Shown one piece after another: positions 11,222-24,694 of a DNA stretch of 64,000 nucleotides (positions within the stretch are counted from its first letter, which is position 1; every line of letters begins with the position of its first letter). Both the position numbers and the translations under genes were made by a program. The DNA comes from Crocodylus rhombifer (Eukaryota; Chordata; Crocodylia; Crocodylidae): positions 208,501 to 272,500 of the forward strand of contig JAVSML010025530.1 of assembly GCA_038503035.1 (NCBI GenBank), read 5' to 3'. The notes under the pieces are model-generated. The model searched no databases. It worked only from the letters and a program-made list of their open reading frames with translations, and was not told the origin of the DNA.

Positions 11222-14200
11222 GAAGGGCAAAAGTTAGTAAACCAAATGCATACTTAAGAACACAAGAGCGTGGAGATGGAGTCAAAGTAAAGCAAAGACG
11301 AGAATGATGAGATGAAAGGAAATCTTGCATTTATGCGTTTGGCGAAGCCTTCTTGCTCACTTCACACATGATGCATCACCGAGACGAGCATATAAATCTC
11401 TTGGGGTTTGTCCAAAGTGATCGTAAGCGATGAAATTCTCCAGTGACTACTGCAGTCTAAACCTGTCCCAGAGCAGCATTCAGCATGGCTCCTGTTCATC
11501 GTCTTTGTTGGAAGACCAAGCACAGGAATGGTGCCGGACTGGACAAGAACAATGGCTCCTGTGGTCTGTTTTGCTGCTTGTCAGGACAGATAATGGCTCT
11601 TCTAGTTCACGCCATCTCCAGTTACACTAGTCAGCCAAGTGCCTCCTTAGTCATGAACTGGGGCAGGCCAATAGTCCGTCTATCATACTATGTGGCCCCA
11701 TGATTTTCCAGAGCAGATGCTTTGCCTGCTATCCTCCTTCTTGTTGCAGCAGATGAAGTGAATGGGCAGGCAGAACCTTTGAATGCGACTGTTTTACCTG
11801 AACCACTCCATAAATCAGTCCAGTTCTAGGTCGTGGAAGCGAGACGAGGTGAGGAGTTCCAACGTGTCCTTGACTCTCATCCAGAGACGTGACTGTGAAC
11901 CTACCTCACATCATGCTGACAGATTCTTGATTCTGTCCTCCAGTTTCACTGACTCAAACCTGCTTTCCCCTTTCTCTTGGTAGCAAATATATGCCATGCA
12001 CTTGCTGACTTATGTTAACAAATGAGGCCAATTGTTGCTTACTGGAATCACCTTTCAATGGGGAGTTGACAGCGAGAACAATGCGTTTGTTTGCAGTCTG
12101 CGGAGGCTGCAGGGAGCATCTGTCATTATAGGAGCCACATGTCAAAAGAGGTTTCAGACTGCGTGATTCTCAGAATAGGAAAGAGGCATGTACAGCCCTG
12201 TAGCTGGACCGCTGAATGCATCTTTGTTGGGACTTTCATCTTCCACTATATTTGACTTCCAGAGAGGATTTTCTTCTATTAGATGTGGCTTTTAATTATG
12301 AGCTAAATGTACAATTAGTGGTTTACCTGACCTATATAAACAGGCGTTTTCTTTTTTTTTCTTTCTATTCTGCACTTCACTGGGTTGAAAGAATTCCCTT
12401 TTGATAATTTACCAAAGAAGAAATGGATGTATGTGTGTTTGAAGATTCATTCAAACTAGTTAGGATTGTACCGGAAGAAAACGTTTAGTCACTGTGAGCG
12501 CTGCCAGCAGCATCATAATGAGTCTGGTGCAGCAGAGCCAACTAGCAACCACAACTGAAGCTGGAGAAAGGACATAAAAGAAAAATTCCACTAGGACCTA
12601 GGCTGGTTAGTAAAACAGGCAGGAAAACAGTAAAGGAAGTATGATAGGATTTAACTGTCATATTGGTGCCTTTCATCCTCAAGGTTGGCAAAGTAAGTTA
12701 CAGGCCACAGATCTAAACACTAGGGCTGGCCTAATTTTACTTTCAATGTTGTGAAAAAATCATCAACATTTTCAAATTGTTTCCTTGTGGCAGGGCTGGA
12801 AATGGACTCATTTCTCATTACCAATTCAGCTTTTGGCAAATGAGAAGGTGGTTTAGCAAAAAGGATTGCAAAAGAATTCATGAAAAGTGAGAGCTTTTGA
12901 AGTTGTTGCAGGGGAAGGTGGGGAGCGCAGTTCTGTGAACACCCAGCACAGGAGCCAGAAAATCCAGGTTAAGTCCCTGAGTCACTTACAGATGTAATGA
13001 ATGATATTGTCAAGCAAGGATAAAGTTGCACGTGCTCAGCATCCCAATAGAAGTTGAACAAGTAAATGCAGGGTACAGGACAGCTCAAGGCCTGTAGGAT
13101 AGCTCATAAGATACTTGAATACTGGGAGGCGCCTAAGCACCTAGGCATGTATAAGGAGCAGCCTGCAAAATGGGAGAGTGGGGACCAGTGACACAGTTCA
13201 GCAGTGCAAGGTAGGGAAGCACTGCTTAAACTCAGGGGGAGGAGACCTCTTAGCTTTATGAAAAGTGACATCAGCTCTTTGCGGTGTCTGCAAACAGGAT
13301 CTTGGGGTGTTAAGAACTTGTCCAAAAGGAATCCCAGGGGACAAACAGCACAGTCCCTAATTTATCTCTTTGGGAAGCCCTGCTAGGAGGTGAACATATA
13401 GCTCCAGGGAGTCTAAACTATTTCACACCTGGTCCTTGGGCCAAGATCCCAGGAAGTGCTGAGCAAGTGGGCATTGAGGATATCCAGCACCTCCCAGGAA
13501 CCACTCAGCAACTCTCAGGGTTGGGTGAGACACTAGTTCTAAACACCGACGCAGGCAAAGCTCCTGATGAGGACAAAGGGGCTGAGGAGGTGCAAGCCAA
13601 TATTGTGCTATAAGCCACTGAAGCTCTTCTAATCACACTTGACTAGTGCAATTCCAATTTTCTCCACTCAATTATTTGGCCCCCCCCAGCTCATACTCCA
13701 TTACTCTCTATGACCTGATCTCCTGGAGCACCAAGAGGACTCAAGTTTTCTTGTGCACTGTGGTGCTTCGTCTCCACGCCAATATGTGGCCACATGCTTG
13801 GCAAGGGTTGGGCACCCACCAGTGCTGTCAGACTCAGCAGGAACCACGGGGACTTTGCATCTTGAAAAAACACAGGTGCGGAGGTGCAGGGCGAGGGAAG
13901 AAACGGAAAGGCCTGCGCATGGAGCAGCACAGCAGGGTTTGCCTGGGAATTAAAAATGAAGTCCTTACATTATCTAAATCATCCCCTTAGGTGATGCAGC
14001 TCTACTGGGAGGTCATTGACCCTGATGAAGGAGTGGGTTTGTGGTCTGTCTCATCCATCTCCCACCAGAGCCCTGATGGTGGGGGGTATTGCTTCATTAG
14101 AAAGCAACCAAGCGTTTTAAGTTCATCTCTTGTCTTCTGCTGGGAAGAAACATTATTCAGTGCCCAGAACTGACCAAGGCTGCGGGCATTCCAACTGCAA

Positions 14201-17005
14201 GTCCTGTTATTAAAACTATAAACTGTGAGACCATTAAAACCAGGAAGGGGGCTGGTGGGAAAAAGATTTAGTAAACCTTTGCTCTTCCAATCTTGTCTCA
14301 ATGCCCCTGCAGGGATTTCAGATCACGTAATCCTCCAGAATGACCCAACTGGGGGGCTGCTTTCCCCCATCTTGCAGACAAGCCAATAAATAATCTCTCT
14401 CTCTCTCTCCATATGTAGAAATACTCTCATTGTAAATTCAGTTCTCCACTTTGCTGTCCCAGTTTCATAACCTCAGCAGCTCCTTCCCACTGACAATGAG
14501 CATCTGCCTTTTGTTAGGAAGAGAATTGAAAAGTCACGTGGCATGAGAAGCCCTGGTAGGAACAACTTTGTATTTTAGTTTTAAATTGCACAATTAGCAT
14601 ATTTCTAGAAAGCGTTGCAATGTTATTGCTATTGCATTTATTCTTTTGTGTTTTGGTAGGGCTTAGAAAAAAATCACAGACAAGGGTCTTTGCTAGGTGA
14701 TGTTCAAAGAAGTAGCAGGGAAGAGAAGAGCTTAGTTGCAATCTGCCTGGAAAAGCAGATGAATGGCTGTGGTTGAGAGTGAGAGGAAAAGGTAACAGAA
14801 AGAAGAGCTTAGCAGAAATCAGCAGTCATAGAAAAAGCAGAAGCTGTCATTTAAAGCCATGTGAAGGAGCTCCATTCACCTATGTGCATACCTATTTGCC
14901 TCAATGCATTACCAGATGTACTGGCCTGAATTTGACTGGCCACCATTGATTATAAAAGGAATTGAAATTGCTCAGTATCTTTAAAAATCAGTCCTGTTTA
15001 GCCCTAGGGAGCACATCTTGCATTTTACTCCTCTAATTGCTATCACAGCTATGTATTTTAATGTCTCACTCCCATTGCCCTGGTTTCCTTGTCAGTCCGA
15101 CCTGCTGCTGCATTTGGCCTTCTCAGGGAAAATGATGTGGTAAAGGAGAGCTGAGAGAAGCATCCAGTGGAAGGGTGTTGGCAAAGGGTTACAGCAGTTC
15201 AATGATCAAATTCTTCCCCCGTGTTTATAATGACAGATTTCTGCCCCAGTGACCGATCATGATCAGATTCCTTGCCATTTCTGGAGGACTATAAAGTAGC
15301 CATGCCCAGGAAGACATGATCTCTCTTGTTGAATGCAGGGCTTGCTCTTGCTCTGCAGCACTGTACCCTGCACGTGGCTGCACCAGGACCTCAACAGAGT
15401 CACTCCAGTTTTCCTCCATGCTAACAGAGGTTAGAGTTTAGCTATAGGATCCTATTAGAGATCCTTTCATGCCACTGTGTGATTATGGAGATGAGTGGCT
15501 GAAGGCACACTGAGATTATAATGGAAAATGTTTATTTTGTCGGTAACCCAGCTGGCTGATTCACAGTATTTCAAACTTCTACAAGTAAATAAATGAAGGG
15601 AGCCTGCTTTTCCCTTCTACTCTACAGTGTGTATACATGAGTGTTAGTTCATGTATCAGATTCCTGTACAAAACACACTGTCAGGCTATTAATAATCTGA
15701 AGAAACACCTTGAAACTTGACTCAATGAGGGCACATTGCAAATGGACTCTAATGGCTTTTATTTCTCATCTCTGTCACCTCAGATCTAATCAGCCATTTT
15801 CTCATTTTTTATCCTATCCAGTCCCCTCTATAATCAGCCAGTAACTCTCCCCTTAGTGCCAAGCAGAGCAAAATGGGGCTGAGCAATGGGGTCAGTCGTA
15901 ATTTATTAGCAAAGAAAGCTGAGGTGTGCCACAGAGCCCTGAAAAGACTCCCAGGTGAATTCCCAAGGTAGAGAGGAGATGGAGCCTGGTTAGTGTTTTG
16001 TGGCTACTGACCCCCCATTGTGGGCCTGAGCTTAATTGGGAGTTAAGTTAAGTTAAGGGCTTCAGGTCCTAGGAGGCAGGCATCATGCCAAGCCAAGATA
16101 GGGATTTTCCTTGGGAAACAGCAGCTCTCAAAATTTTTCCTTCTGCAGCCCATAAGAACAGGCTTCATTGGCCTATAAGAGGCTCCACTGGCCCCCAAAA
16201 TGGGTTCTTACTTTGGGGAAACGTTCATCAGGGTCTGGACTTGCAAGCTGTAATGATGCATTAGAAAAGGCACTCAACATGCCTGACCTTGAATGTGGTT
16301 CAGGACCAGAAAGCAAGTGTTGACCTTTTCCCCATTTCCAAAAAGATCCAACATACTCTCCTCCTTGCAAGGGGAAGTGGTTTTAAAAATCAGTACAAAG
16401 TGTACTGTGGGATCATTAATGATGTAAAGTGGTTAGGTTTCATATCTACATCTCATCTGAAAAGGGGAAACAAAGTAAAAGTTCTTTCCTTGGGAGGAGG
16501 GACAGAAGTATGAGGAAACAGATAATGAGATGAACACTGACTGCATTCCAGTATCTGGGTCCTGTCATATTTCTAAAGATATCTGTGTACCTATCGGTAT
16601 TAGGTAATAATAAGTGCTGAGAGGAATTTGCAAAAGTGCCTATGTACACCTTTGCATCTTTAGGTGCCAAAATACCTTTAAAGCTCTGGGTCTGAGATAT
16701 CAGCAAGATAGGCAGACAAAGAGAGAGAGAGACCAAGAAGAAAGGAGAAAAGGGGCTTCCCTAATGCAAAAGTTCAAAAGCATACAACACTTGAAAAGAG
16801 AAGGCATAAGTCCTTCATCTCAGCCACCCTGACATTATGATCTATCTTTTCTGGTTTATTTGGTTATACAAACGTTGATTTAAAAAATACTTTCCGAGCC
16901 GCTTGTGGGAATCCAATCTGGTTTTCATAGACAATATGCACACAAAAATAACTCATATTTCTCTTCAAGAGGCAGGGAGATATAAAGCTTTTGACTCAAG
17001 GGTTT
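11222..17005. other. Non-coding flank
   Basis: No gene recognised. A (CT)n run lies at 14393-14409. A tandem 'agttaagttaagttaag' is near 16041. Several open frames of 60-114 codons lack any domain or splice support. Confidence 0.6.
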
Positions 17006-17009
17006 TTTC

Positions 17010-17260
17010 TCCCTTTTCCCCTCCTTCTTCTAAGTATCTCTTTATTCATCACTTTAATTACCTGATCGTAAATTTCTTTAGGGGGTTACTTAGGAAGAAA
17101 ATTAGCATCAAAGCTTGGCAGTAAATTCCGGGGCTTTTGGAGCAGGTCCAAGCTGTTTCACCTGTGATTAATTAGATGATTTTTTTTCTTTAAGTGCCAG
17201 AGGGCTGTTGAGGTCTTTAAACAGTTACATGACTGCTGGCAGCTCAGGAATTATGATTGA
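17010..17260. promoter_or_regulatory. Candidate conserved non-coding element
   Basis: Non-repetitive, AT-rich sequence with several homeodomain-type TAATT cores ('ctttaattacctgatcg', 'gtgattaattagatgatt') and no coding potential. Judged only by texture; conservation is untested. Confidence 0.25.
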
Positions 17261-20200
17261 TGTATTAGTCTGGCGTTTTAAGACTGCAGCTTCTTTCTGG
17301 AGCGTGCCTGTGGGTGTGTGGGCATATGGAGGCATGGGCTTGTGTGTGTGCATGTGGGTCTGTATGGGAGATGCTGGGAGTAAATCAAGGACCAAGGTTT
17401 TTGAAAGTGGGCATAAACCTAGGCCTCTAAGTCCATACTCAGGCTCCTACATAAGCGGCTTCAATTTCAAAAGTGCCGAGTAGTCAGTAGCCCCTGTTAC
17501 AAAAGGAACCGCTGGCTGAGCAGCACTTCTGAAAGCCAGGCCATTTATTTAAGCAAAGGTTACTCACTATGCACTTCAGACCCAGGCTTTCCAAAGATAC
17601 AAGTGAGTTTTGATTCCTAGCTTGAGACACCTGCAAAACGAACCGATTCTCAGAGGGTGGTACTCAGTACACAAACCACAAGGCACAAAAATGTATTAAT
17701 CACTATAAAAAAAAGAGTCATCCTCAAGGAACTTAATTTTATGCATCTGATTCTGAAACTCACAACCCCTTGTGCCCTTGGAAAAAAACAAAAACAAAAC
17801 AAAACCCCCAAAAGTTTCAATAATCTCAGACCAGGAGCTCCTGTCAAAGGGACTGTGACGCAGGGAGAGAAATGTTCATTACTCAAAAAGGATTAATTTC
17901 TAAACAGTCACAGCACTGAGTCAAAGTGGCACATTTTAAAACTATGCCTCCAGTAGTGTACATCTGCTAGAAAAGGACCCCTATGGGGAAAAACTGAAAC
18001 CCCCCAAATCTGAATGACCGGGAATGAACACAGTAGATCCACAGTCCTTTACTGGGAAATCTAGCAGGCTACCATTTCCAGGTTACGGTCACCAACTGGG
18101 TGTCTGCTTCTCACTGGCCACAGCCTTTCAGTCTGGATCACCACCTCTGTCCAGTCTCCTAGAGTTTGGTCCTAGATGGCAGGAAGGCAGAAGGGGCTTT
18201 CTTTCCCTAGTGGGACAGGTGATGGTTGCGACTGTGAGACAAGTGCAACCGTGAACAGATCTCCTCGCCAGAGAGGACAGAGAACAGCATGGATGGTTGG
18301 GGAAGTGATCACAAGGAATATTTTGCCTGCCCCAGCATTACTTGGAGGCGCCAGTTAATCAGAATTTACCTGGGGAGACTAAAATCTCTTGCAGCTCTCA
18401 GGCCAGACATGTGTTCTGGGTGGAAGAGCTTGTGTGCGTTCAAAAGAGCTGCTCCTGCTGCCATATACAATTGCAGTCCAAGTGCATTCAGAGGGGTGAA
18501 GAGCTGCTTGGTCATATCACAAGAAGGCTCTTCATACCTGCTGTGAAGTGGCTCATCTCCATGGGAAGTTCCTGAGGCTCTCACCATCCCTGTTCGGAGA
18601 ATAATGAAACTCGGTGTTAGCAGCCACCTCCTGTTTTTGTCAATGCCCGGCCAGCCTCATCTAACATTTATAGAGTCTGGGATTCTCATCAGATCTCATT
18701 GACTATCTGTCAGTCACCACCTGCCACATGCTGCACTGCAAAACCCATTGAACAGCAGTGACATCCCTCACTGCTCCCTGTGCTGGATTACAGGTAATGG
18801 GGCAGGCAGGGAGCAAATAAGTTACAGACCAGGACACACAGCAAGAACTGCATGCATATGTGCACATGCATGTTCATGTACAGCATGCGTTTATGCACGT
18901 GTGGATGCATTTATATTCCATATGTGTCCAAGTAAATACAAGAGGAGGGCTCAAGCACAAGCGGCACAGCTAACTGCTTTGTCTTCACCGGCTGGTTCGA
19001 CACATTTCCCTCAGCTCTTCTGCAGCATGGTCCAGTAGAGAGGTCAGTCATCTGGGAGCCAGAAGACCTGGTTTCTATCGCTGCCCTACTCTGTGATCTT
19101 AAACAAGTCACCTCCCTTCTCTGTGCCTCAGCTTCACCTCCTACCTCAAAGGGGGCAAAGATTATTACCTCACTTTTGTCAATGGGTTTGACACCTTACG
19201 CGAGAGTGGCTGTTATGCTGCCGGCCAGCACTAAAGAGCATTCTGGTACAGCCATCTTAGCAACTGTTTTCTTGCAGAAGAATGTGTGGCAGACAGAAGA
19301 ACGAGCCTCCGTGAAGGACTAGATACTTCAATAGCCCTGATGCAGCCTCAGTGACAGACTCCATCAAATTCACAGACACACTTTCTGACAGAAGGATTAC
19401 TCCTGTGCAAACCATGCCACGCAAAAGCAGCAGGCTGAATGGAAGGTACAGTGGGAGCGCAAACTCGGGCTAGCGAGCAGTGCACTAAGGTAGGACTTCG
19501 GAGGGCTGGCTCCTATCTTCAGCTCTGCCAGTGATGTGCTGGGCCACCCTGTGCAATTCATGACATCCGTTTCCCTTCCCAACCTTTGTCTCTTATTTAG
19601 GCTACAAGCGGGATCATCTCCCACTCTGTTTGCTCAGTATCTAGCACAGTCAGACTCCAGCCTCAACTGGAGGCTACTAAACTAAGCATAAATACTAATA
19701 ATTCCCTCTCTTGCAGACCCAGGGGTGACTGTGGCAGTTTAGAATAGAGATAGATTAGCAATCTCCCCACACTACTCTGCCTATCTGTGGCCTGTCCTGC
19801 ATCTGTATTGTGGATTTTGCTCACTGGGGCCTTATATTTACTTTAACAAAAGAAAGGCAGGAAAGCAGGCAGGCAGGCAATAAATTAGAAGATATGCTAG
19901 CTGAAGGTTCAAAATTGGTACCTACAGTGTGCACAGCCACATACATCTGTGTGTACACATACGCTTATCTAGAGATCCTCTCCTACCCCTTTGCTTTTCA
20001 GCTTATGACAACAAAAATTATTCCTTGCTGGAAAAAAAAGCAGCATTGTTGACATTAAAAAAAAGTCCTGTGCTTTGCTTGAACAGCACAAGCCGTCTTG
20101 ATCAGGTGTCTAAGGTGCCTCGTTCCTACAAAGCATTTAAACCTGTCTAACATCAAAAAGTAAGGTAAGACAAGTCACTTTGATGCTCCACAGCACATGC

Positions 20201-21500
20201 CTAACATGATTATTGCAGAATCTTCCTGGTGATAATAGAATTATGCAAAAGAGGCCTTGACCCATTAACGCTTTTACTTTTCTTGGGATTTTTCTCCCCC
20301 CCTTCTTTCGATCCTCCAAAGCAGAAATATATTTGCACATAAATGACAACCAAACACCATGATGGAATAAGCAATGGGAAAGCTCCCAAGTCCTCCCTCT
20401 AAAATTAAAAAAAGTTGGGGGGGGGGTGGGGAGGAATACCATGGATAAGAACTAGCAGCCATCACGTTGGGGAGCTAGAAATAAGTCAAGCAGGAAAAGT
20501 GCCATGACTGGAGACCGGCTTGCTTCTCTTCCTACCCTAATCATCCCTCCACCTTTGAGAGACGTTATGAATGTTTGAAGGGAGAGCATCTGTCATCAAT
20601 CATCAGCCATGTCTATGACTGACAGTCACTGGAATGCTTCTGGCAGTCCAGCACCTAAGGAGCCCTTGGAGACCAGATGCAAAAACACCCCCCGTTGCTT
20701 CAGGCATTTTCTATTAGTTGGAAAGAAACAAGGACTGGATTCAGCATGGGGTTACTGCAGTTTTATGCCCAGTAGAATAACCCAAGTGTAGCGCATGTCC
20801 TGGCCTTGAATGTTTCATTTGTCCTGGAGCTGGACTAGCCGGTCTTCTGAAGCTCAGTAACAGGGAAACCCTTCATCCATTCTGGGGATGGCTAATGATT
20901 TGGAACAGAAGGAGAGGGGAAAGTCTGCTGTCAAGATACCGCCTAAATTTCTCTAGTGGGCTCTGAGCTCAGGAAATCCCTGAGTAAACAGATTTTCATG
21001 TTCCTAATAGTCCTCCTGATTAAAATCTCTCTTCTGCGTGCAGCATCCATTTGAGGATCCATTACCCAAGTGTGGGTCTTTTATAAAGCAACAGGAAAAA
21101 AAAAAAAGGGATGAGAAATTGGTGGCGTTTCCCTTTGCTGCTGCCAAGGTTTGCTTGTGTGACCCTGCAGCTAAGATTGAAAACAATTCCAAACAAGAGC
21201 AAGACAGACATGTAGAAGCAAGCCTCATGCATGGAGACCATAGGCTGCAAACAGGGGGCAAATTCTCCCCATTTAGGGCTTGATTTTGTTAACAAAGACA
21301 ATGCATGGTTCTGCCCAAGTCTTCCCCCTGGTCTGGGTTGCTCTGAGGAGTCTCAGCTCAGGAAGGTCTGTCTTCTCCTCAAGGTCTCACTTGCTTCAGC
21401 TTCAGTTGATTTCAGATGCTTAGATGACACCTCCTACCACTGTATTGGAGCCTTGCACATCTCCAAACGATTCGTCTTTGCAGCAGCCCTATGATATAGA
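17261..21500. other. Non-coding flank with low-complexity patches
   Basis: No gene recognised. Contents: a TG/CA-rich patch at 18838-18905 (alternating purine-pyrimidine, 'tgcatatgtgcacatgcatg'), a (GGCA)n stretch near 19857-19878, a MIR-like copy at 19045-19175 and a G-run near 20417. Confidence 0.6.
19045..19175 (+). mobile_element. MIR/CORE-SINE copy
   Basis: Well preserved MIR body: 'gaagacctggtttctatcgc', 'ctctgtgatcttaaacaagt', 'cacctcccttctctgtgcc', 'tcagcttcacctcctacc', in the order and spacing of the MIR consensus. Confidence 0.75.
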
Positions 21501-21504
21501 GCTG

Positions 21505-21600
21505 TGCTATTTCCCAAATTTTGCCCAGGGGGAACTGAGGCAGAGAGCAGCTCAGCTAAATGAGTTGCCAAAGGGAGTCTGGGGTAAACAAGAGAACGGA
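21505..21600 (-). mobile_element. MIR-like fragment
   Basis: 'gggggaactgaggcagagag' followed by 'aaatgagttgccaaaggg' is the reverse complement of the MIR tail region. Short and diverged. Confidence 0.55.
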
Positions 21601-21814
21601 AATAAGGTTTCCATCTAGGGGCCTGGGCATTGCAAGACACGAGCCAGCTCAGCTCTGAGAATTGCTATCTACCTCCTTTTCTCTTCCCTTCCAAGGTGAA
21701 GGCCTCATGCAGGTGTTTTGTGAAAGGCCTAGGGCTAGCTACAGGCCCTGTTCTCCACATAAGACCACTAACCTCTTCTTGCACTATCCAATATAAGGCT
21801 TGTTTAGCCCCTTC

Positions 21815-22005
21815 TGTTTCATGTGAGCCTTTCTGGGTAATGGAGGAACAGCTCCCTACTTAATATCAGCAGTGTCTTTATTATAGCAGTGTCTTACAGA
21901 GCTGCTATAGGGCCTGCTGTTCTCCCCCAGCCTCTCTACCTCTCTTCCTCCTTTAGACTCTTCCTTTCTGCTGCTGCTGGTTTTGCCTCCGAGATCCATA
22001 TGTCA
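21815..22005 (-). repeat. 3' LTR of the retrotransposon
   Basis: Shares about 180 aligned bases with the copy at 23219-23404, with a handful of substitutions and small indels. The minus-strand AATAAA is at 21878-21883. The TG...CA termini and the flanking CCTTC duplication set the ends. Confidence 0.85.
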
Positions 22006-22054
22006 AAGTTGTCTTGGTCCTGATCCTGGGCTCTTTTGCTCAATTCTATTTCTG

Positions 22055-22665
22055 CTTTGCCAGCCCCCCACTGCCCCATACTGCATGGCGGGGCTCTGCC
22101 ATGAGCCCCCCCTTGCTTCCCCCGTGGGTGCCCCACCCAGGCCAGCTCTGGCCCTTTAAGAAAAAAAATAGCTGAGGAAAACCCTGGGACTCACCACTCC
22201 TGTGGTGGCCTCGGGGGCTTGTGTAGAGCCCTCCACATGGTGCAAGGCAGCGGGGGACAGCAGGGATCCCCCCCACCAGCAGAAGCGGTGAGTCTGGGGG
22301 CTTTTTTGTTTTGTTTTTTAAAGGGCCAGAGCTGTCCCAGGCAGGGCACCTGTGAGGGGACTAGGGGAGTGAGGAGGGGAAAGCCCCCCAGGCAGCATGG
22401 GGCAGTGGAGAGTAGCAAGGATCGCCCGCTGTCTGGCAGCATCTGGTGAGTCAGGGTTTTTTTTTTTTGGTTGTTTTTTTTTGTTTTTAAATGAGTGCCA
22501 GGAGCTGGGGCAGCCATTGCTGGGCTGGGAGAGGGGCAGGGCACGGGCCTGGCCCGGCCGGCCTGATTCGCTGCTGCCAAATCTCTGAATCAGATTTGGC
22601 CGAATTGAATTGGGGCAGTGATTCGAATCAGTGTCCCCCGAATCAGCTGGATCCAAATCCAAAGG
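22055..22665. repeat. GC-rich interspersed repeat nested in the LTR element
   Basis: This block interrupts the Gag-like remnant. It contains two related halves, each with 'ggtgagtc' followed by a long T/G run, 'cctttaag'/'aaagggcc' motifs facing each other, and a closing part with repeated GAATCAG/GAATTGAATTGG/GATTCGAATCAG words. I associate this word pattern with a crocodilian repeat, from memory. Open frames on both strands here are compositional artefacts. Confidence 0.6.
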
Positions 22666-23218
22666 GAATACTAGCCGCTTCGCACAGGCCAAGTCATCTC
22701 TCCCCCTCAGGGCTGAGTCCCGTGCATCACACACAATCCTGTCCCTGATTAGGGAGTCCTTTATGTCTCCAAAGTTACATGAGAATGCCAGAGTTTTCAG
22801 TGCTGTGATACAGGCCTCTATTCCTTCCTCTTCCTCTTGATTTCTGGTGAAAAACTGATAATCGCTCTACAGTCTCATTTTTCCTGGGGTCACAGGAGGC
22901 ATCAAACGCTTCTATTAACTGCTCTAGTGGGTCTGGCTTCCCTGGCATCAGCGTTGCACTTACTTCATAGCCTTTTTCCCCCCGGCTAGATAGTAAAACA
23001 GCTTTACCTTCACTTGCTCTTATTAGCCATGGTTAACTCTGCATTCAAACTGAATGCTTGCTTCCATCGTGTCCATGGCTGTGCCAGGCTCTTTGTGTTG
23101 AAATCCAGCTGTCCTGGGGGCTTCAGTCCCTCCATGCTTCCCGCAATCTGTCCGAATCACTGCTGGGGCCCAAGTCTCTCTTCTCTTGGGCTTCCCCACA
23201 GGCTTTCTGCTGCCACCA

Positions 23219-23404
23219 TGCTTCATGTGAGCCTGTCTGGGTAATGGAGGAACAGCTCCCTACTTAATATCAACAGTGTCTTTATTATAGCAGTTTCTTA
23301 CAGAGCTGCTACAGGGCCTGCTGTTCTGCCCCAGCCTCCCTACCTCTTCCTCCTTCAGACTCCTCCTTTCTGCTGCTGCTGGTTTTGCCTCTGAGATCCA
23401 TACA
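23219..23404 (-). repeat. 5' LTR of the retrotransposon
   Basis: Partner of the copy at 21815. The minus-strand AATAAA is at 23281-23286. Just inside it (minus strand, from 23218) comes TGGTGGCAGCAG after one or two bases, a plausible tRNA primer-binding site by position and by its TGG start; which tRNA is not determined. Confidence 0.85.
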
Positions 23405-24694
23405 CCTTCCCAAAAAACCAGTGCAGCTCACAATTTTATTCAAATGAGCCAGTGAACAGCCAGCAGATAGGTAGCAACTCTAGCAAGTCAAAGGGCCTGC
23501 AGCCCCTGGGTAATTGAGGAACAGCTCCCTTGAACCATCCAGGTCCCACAGTTTGGGTTGTTTGAATACTTACTCCCTCCGGCATCAACATGAACCACAG
23601 CTGAAATCAATGTGAAATCAACTGAACATGTTTGAGAATAACTAAAGCACAATCACCTTTTACACTTGAAAATAATTGGGTTGTGCTAGGTGGCCAGGGT
23701 AGAAAGCATAATCTATGCCAGTTTAATGCATTTGCTTATTTTCTCTGTATAAGAAGTTGCCATCCATTCCTATTTCCATCAAAGGGGCCCTCCTATTCAG
23801 TGACAGGGTTGCAAAATCCTTCTTTGAGTTATAGGGCTAGAATGAATTTATTTTTGAAGTGCAATTACGTCGAGCATTTTACGTGCTCAAAAAACAAGGC
23901 TTCTCAGAGCTAACTGAATCTTCCAAATCCAGGCAAAAGTTTAGGGGAGCTTCAGTCTCATTCAGGTAAGCTCTGTTCTACCCCACTGAAGCCACATAAA
24001 TTTGGGGCTGAGGAAAGAGGATCTGCAGAGAGCCGAGTTATTCGTGTCATTGTAGGAATCACCTGGTCTGTGCAAGACAAGACAATCACTGTTTTCCCTC
24101 ATGGTCTAAACATTTATGAAGAGATCAAGCAATACACATACTGAAGAAAACCCCAGCTTATTAAGCAAACATTATAAACCACCTACTTAGAAGAAAAACA
24201 GGGCTGGAAGCTCCCAGACTATGTTGTGGAAACACTGCGCTGCAATCCCTTAAGTACAGTTTATCTGTGCTCGTCAGTAAACCCCTTCTCCCTTCCACTG
24301 CTTCAAATCAGATCTGTGATGATCAGGCACAAGACAAGCAAAAAAACCCCTATTATATTTCACTCGTGTCAGCGCTTTGGTTTCACCTGTCCTAAGCGAG
24401 ACTCCACCAGTCTGCCATTTGCACAGCACCTACTGCGATTGCATTGAATTTTTGCTTTCATTGGTATAACTTCCCCTCCCAACTCTGTACCTCTCCAAAG
24501 GATTTGAGGCCAACGTGAGACACAGCAGCTCCAGAGACAGCACCTGATGTTTCAGGCTGAAGGAGCTATTATTTAAACCAAGGGGCCAACTACCAGTAGT
24601 GAAGACAGCACAGAAATGGCTGGAGGAATCTTGCAGAAGCAGGATCTTGTAGTTGAGGCTCTGAGACAGAGGAAAATTGGGTTTTCCTCTTGTT

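Larger units (their letters stand above)
21815..23404 (-). mobile_element. LTR retrotransposon, internally deleted, with nested repeat
   Basis: Two near-identical ~190-bp direct repeats (21815-22005 and 23219-23404) flank about 1.2 kb. Both begin TG and end CA, and both carry AATAAA on the minus strand. The insertion is bounded by the same 5 bases, CCTTC, at 21810-21814 and 23405-23409, a perfect target-site duplication. Between the repeats the minus strand encodes pieces of a Gag-like protein in more than one frame (TALKTLAFSC-type and KDSLIRDRIVCDARDSALR-type segments, 22.65-23.05 kb). No protease, reverse transcriptase or integrase was seen. I lean to a Ty3/gypsy-type element; a retrovirus-like origin is not excluded. 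A GC-rich repeat is inserted at 22.05-22.66 kb. It is dead as it stands. Confidence 0.85.

Noticed and set aside
22191..22734. Several overlapping open frames of 60-138 codons on both strands.
   Set aside because: They fall in the GC-rich nested repeat and the LTR-element remnant; apart from the Gag-like part they are compositional.
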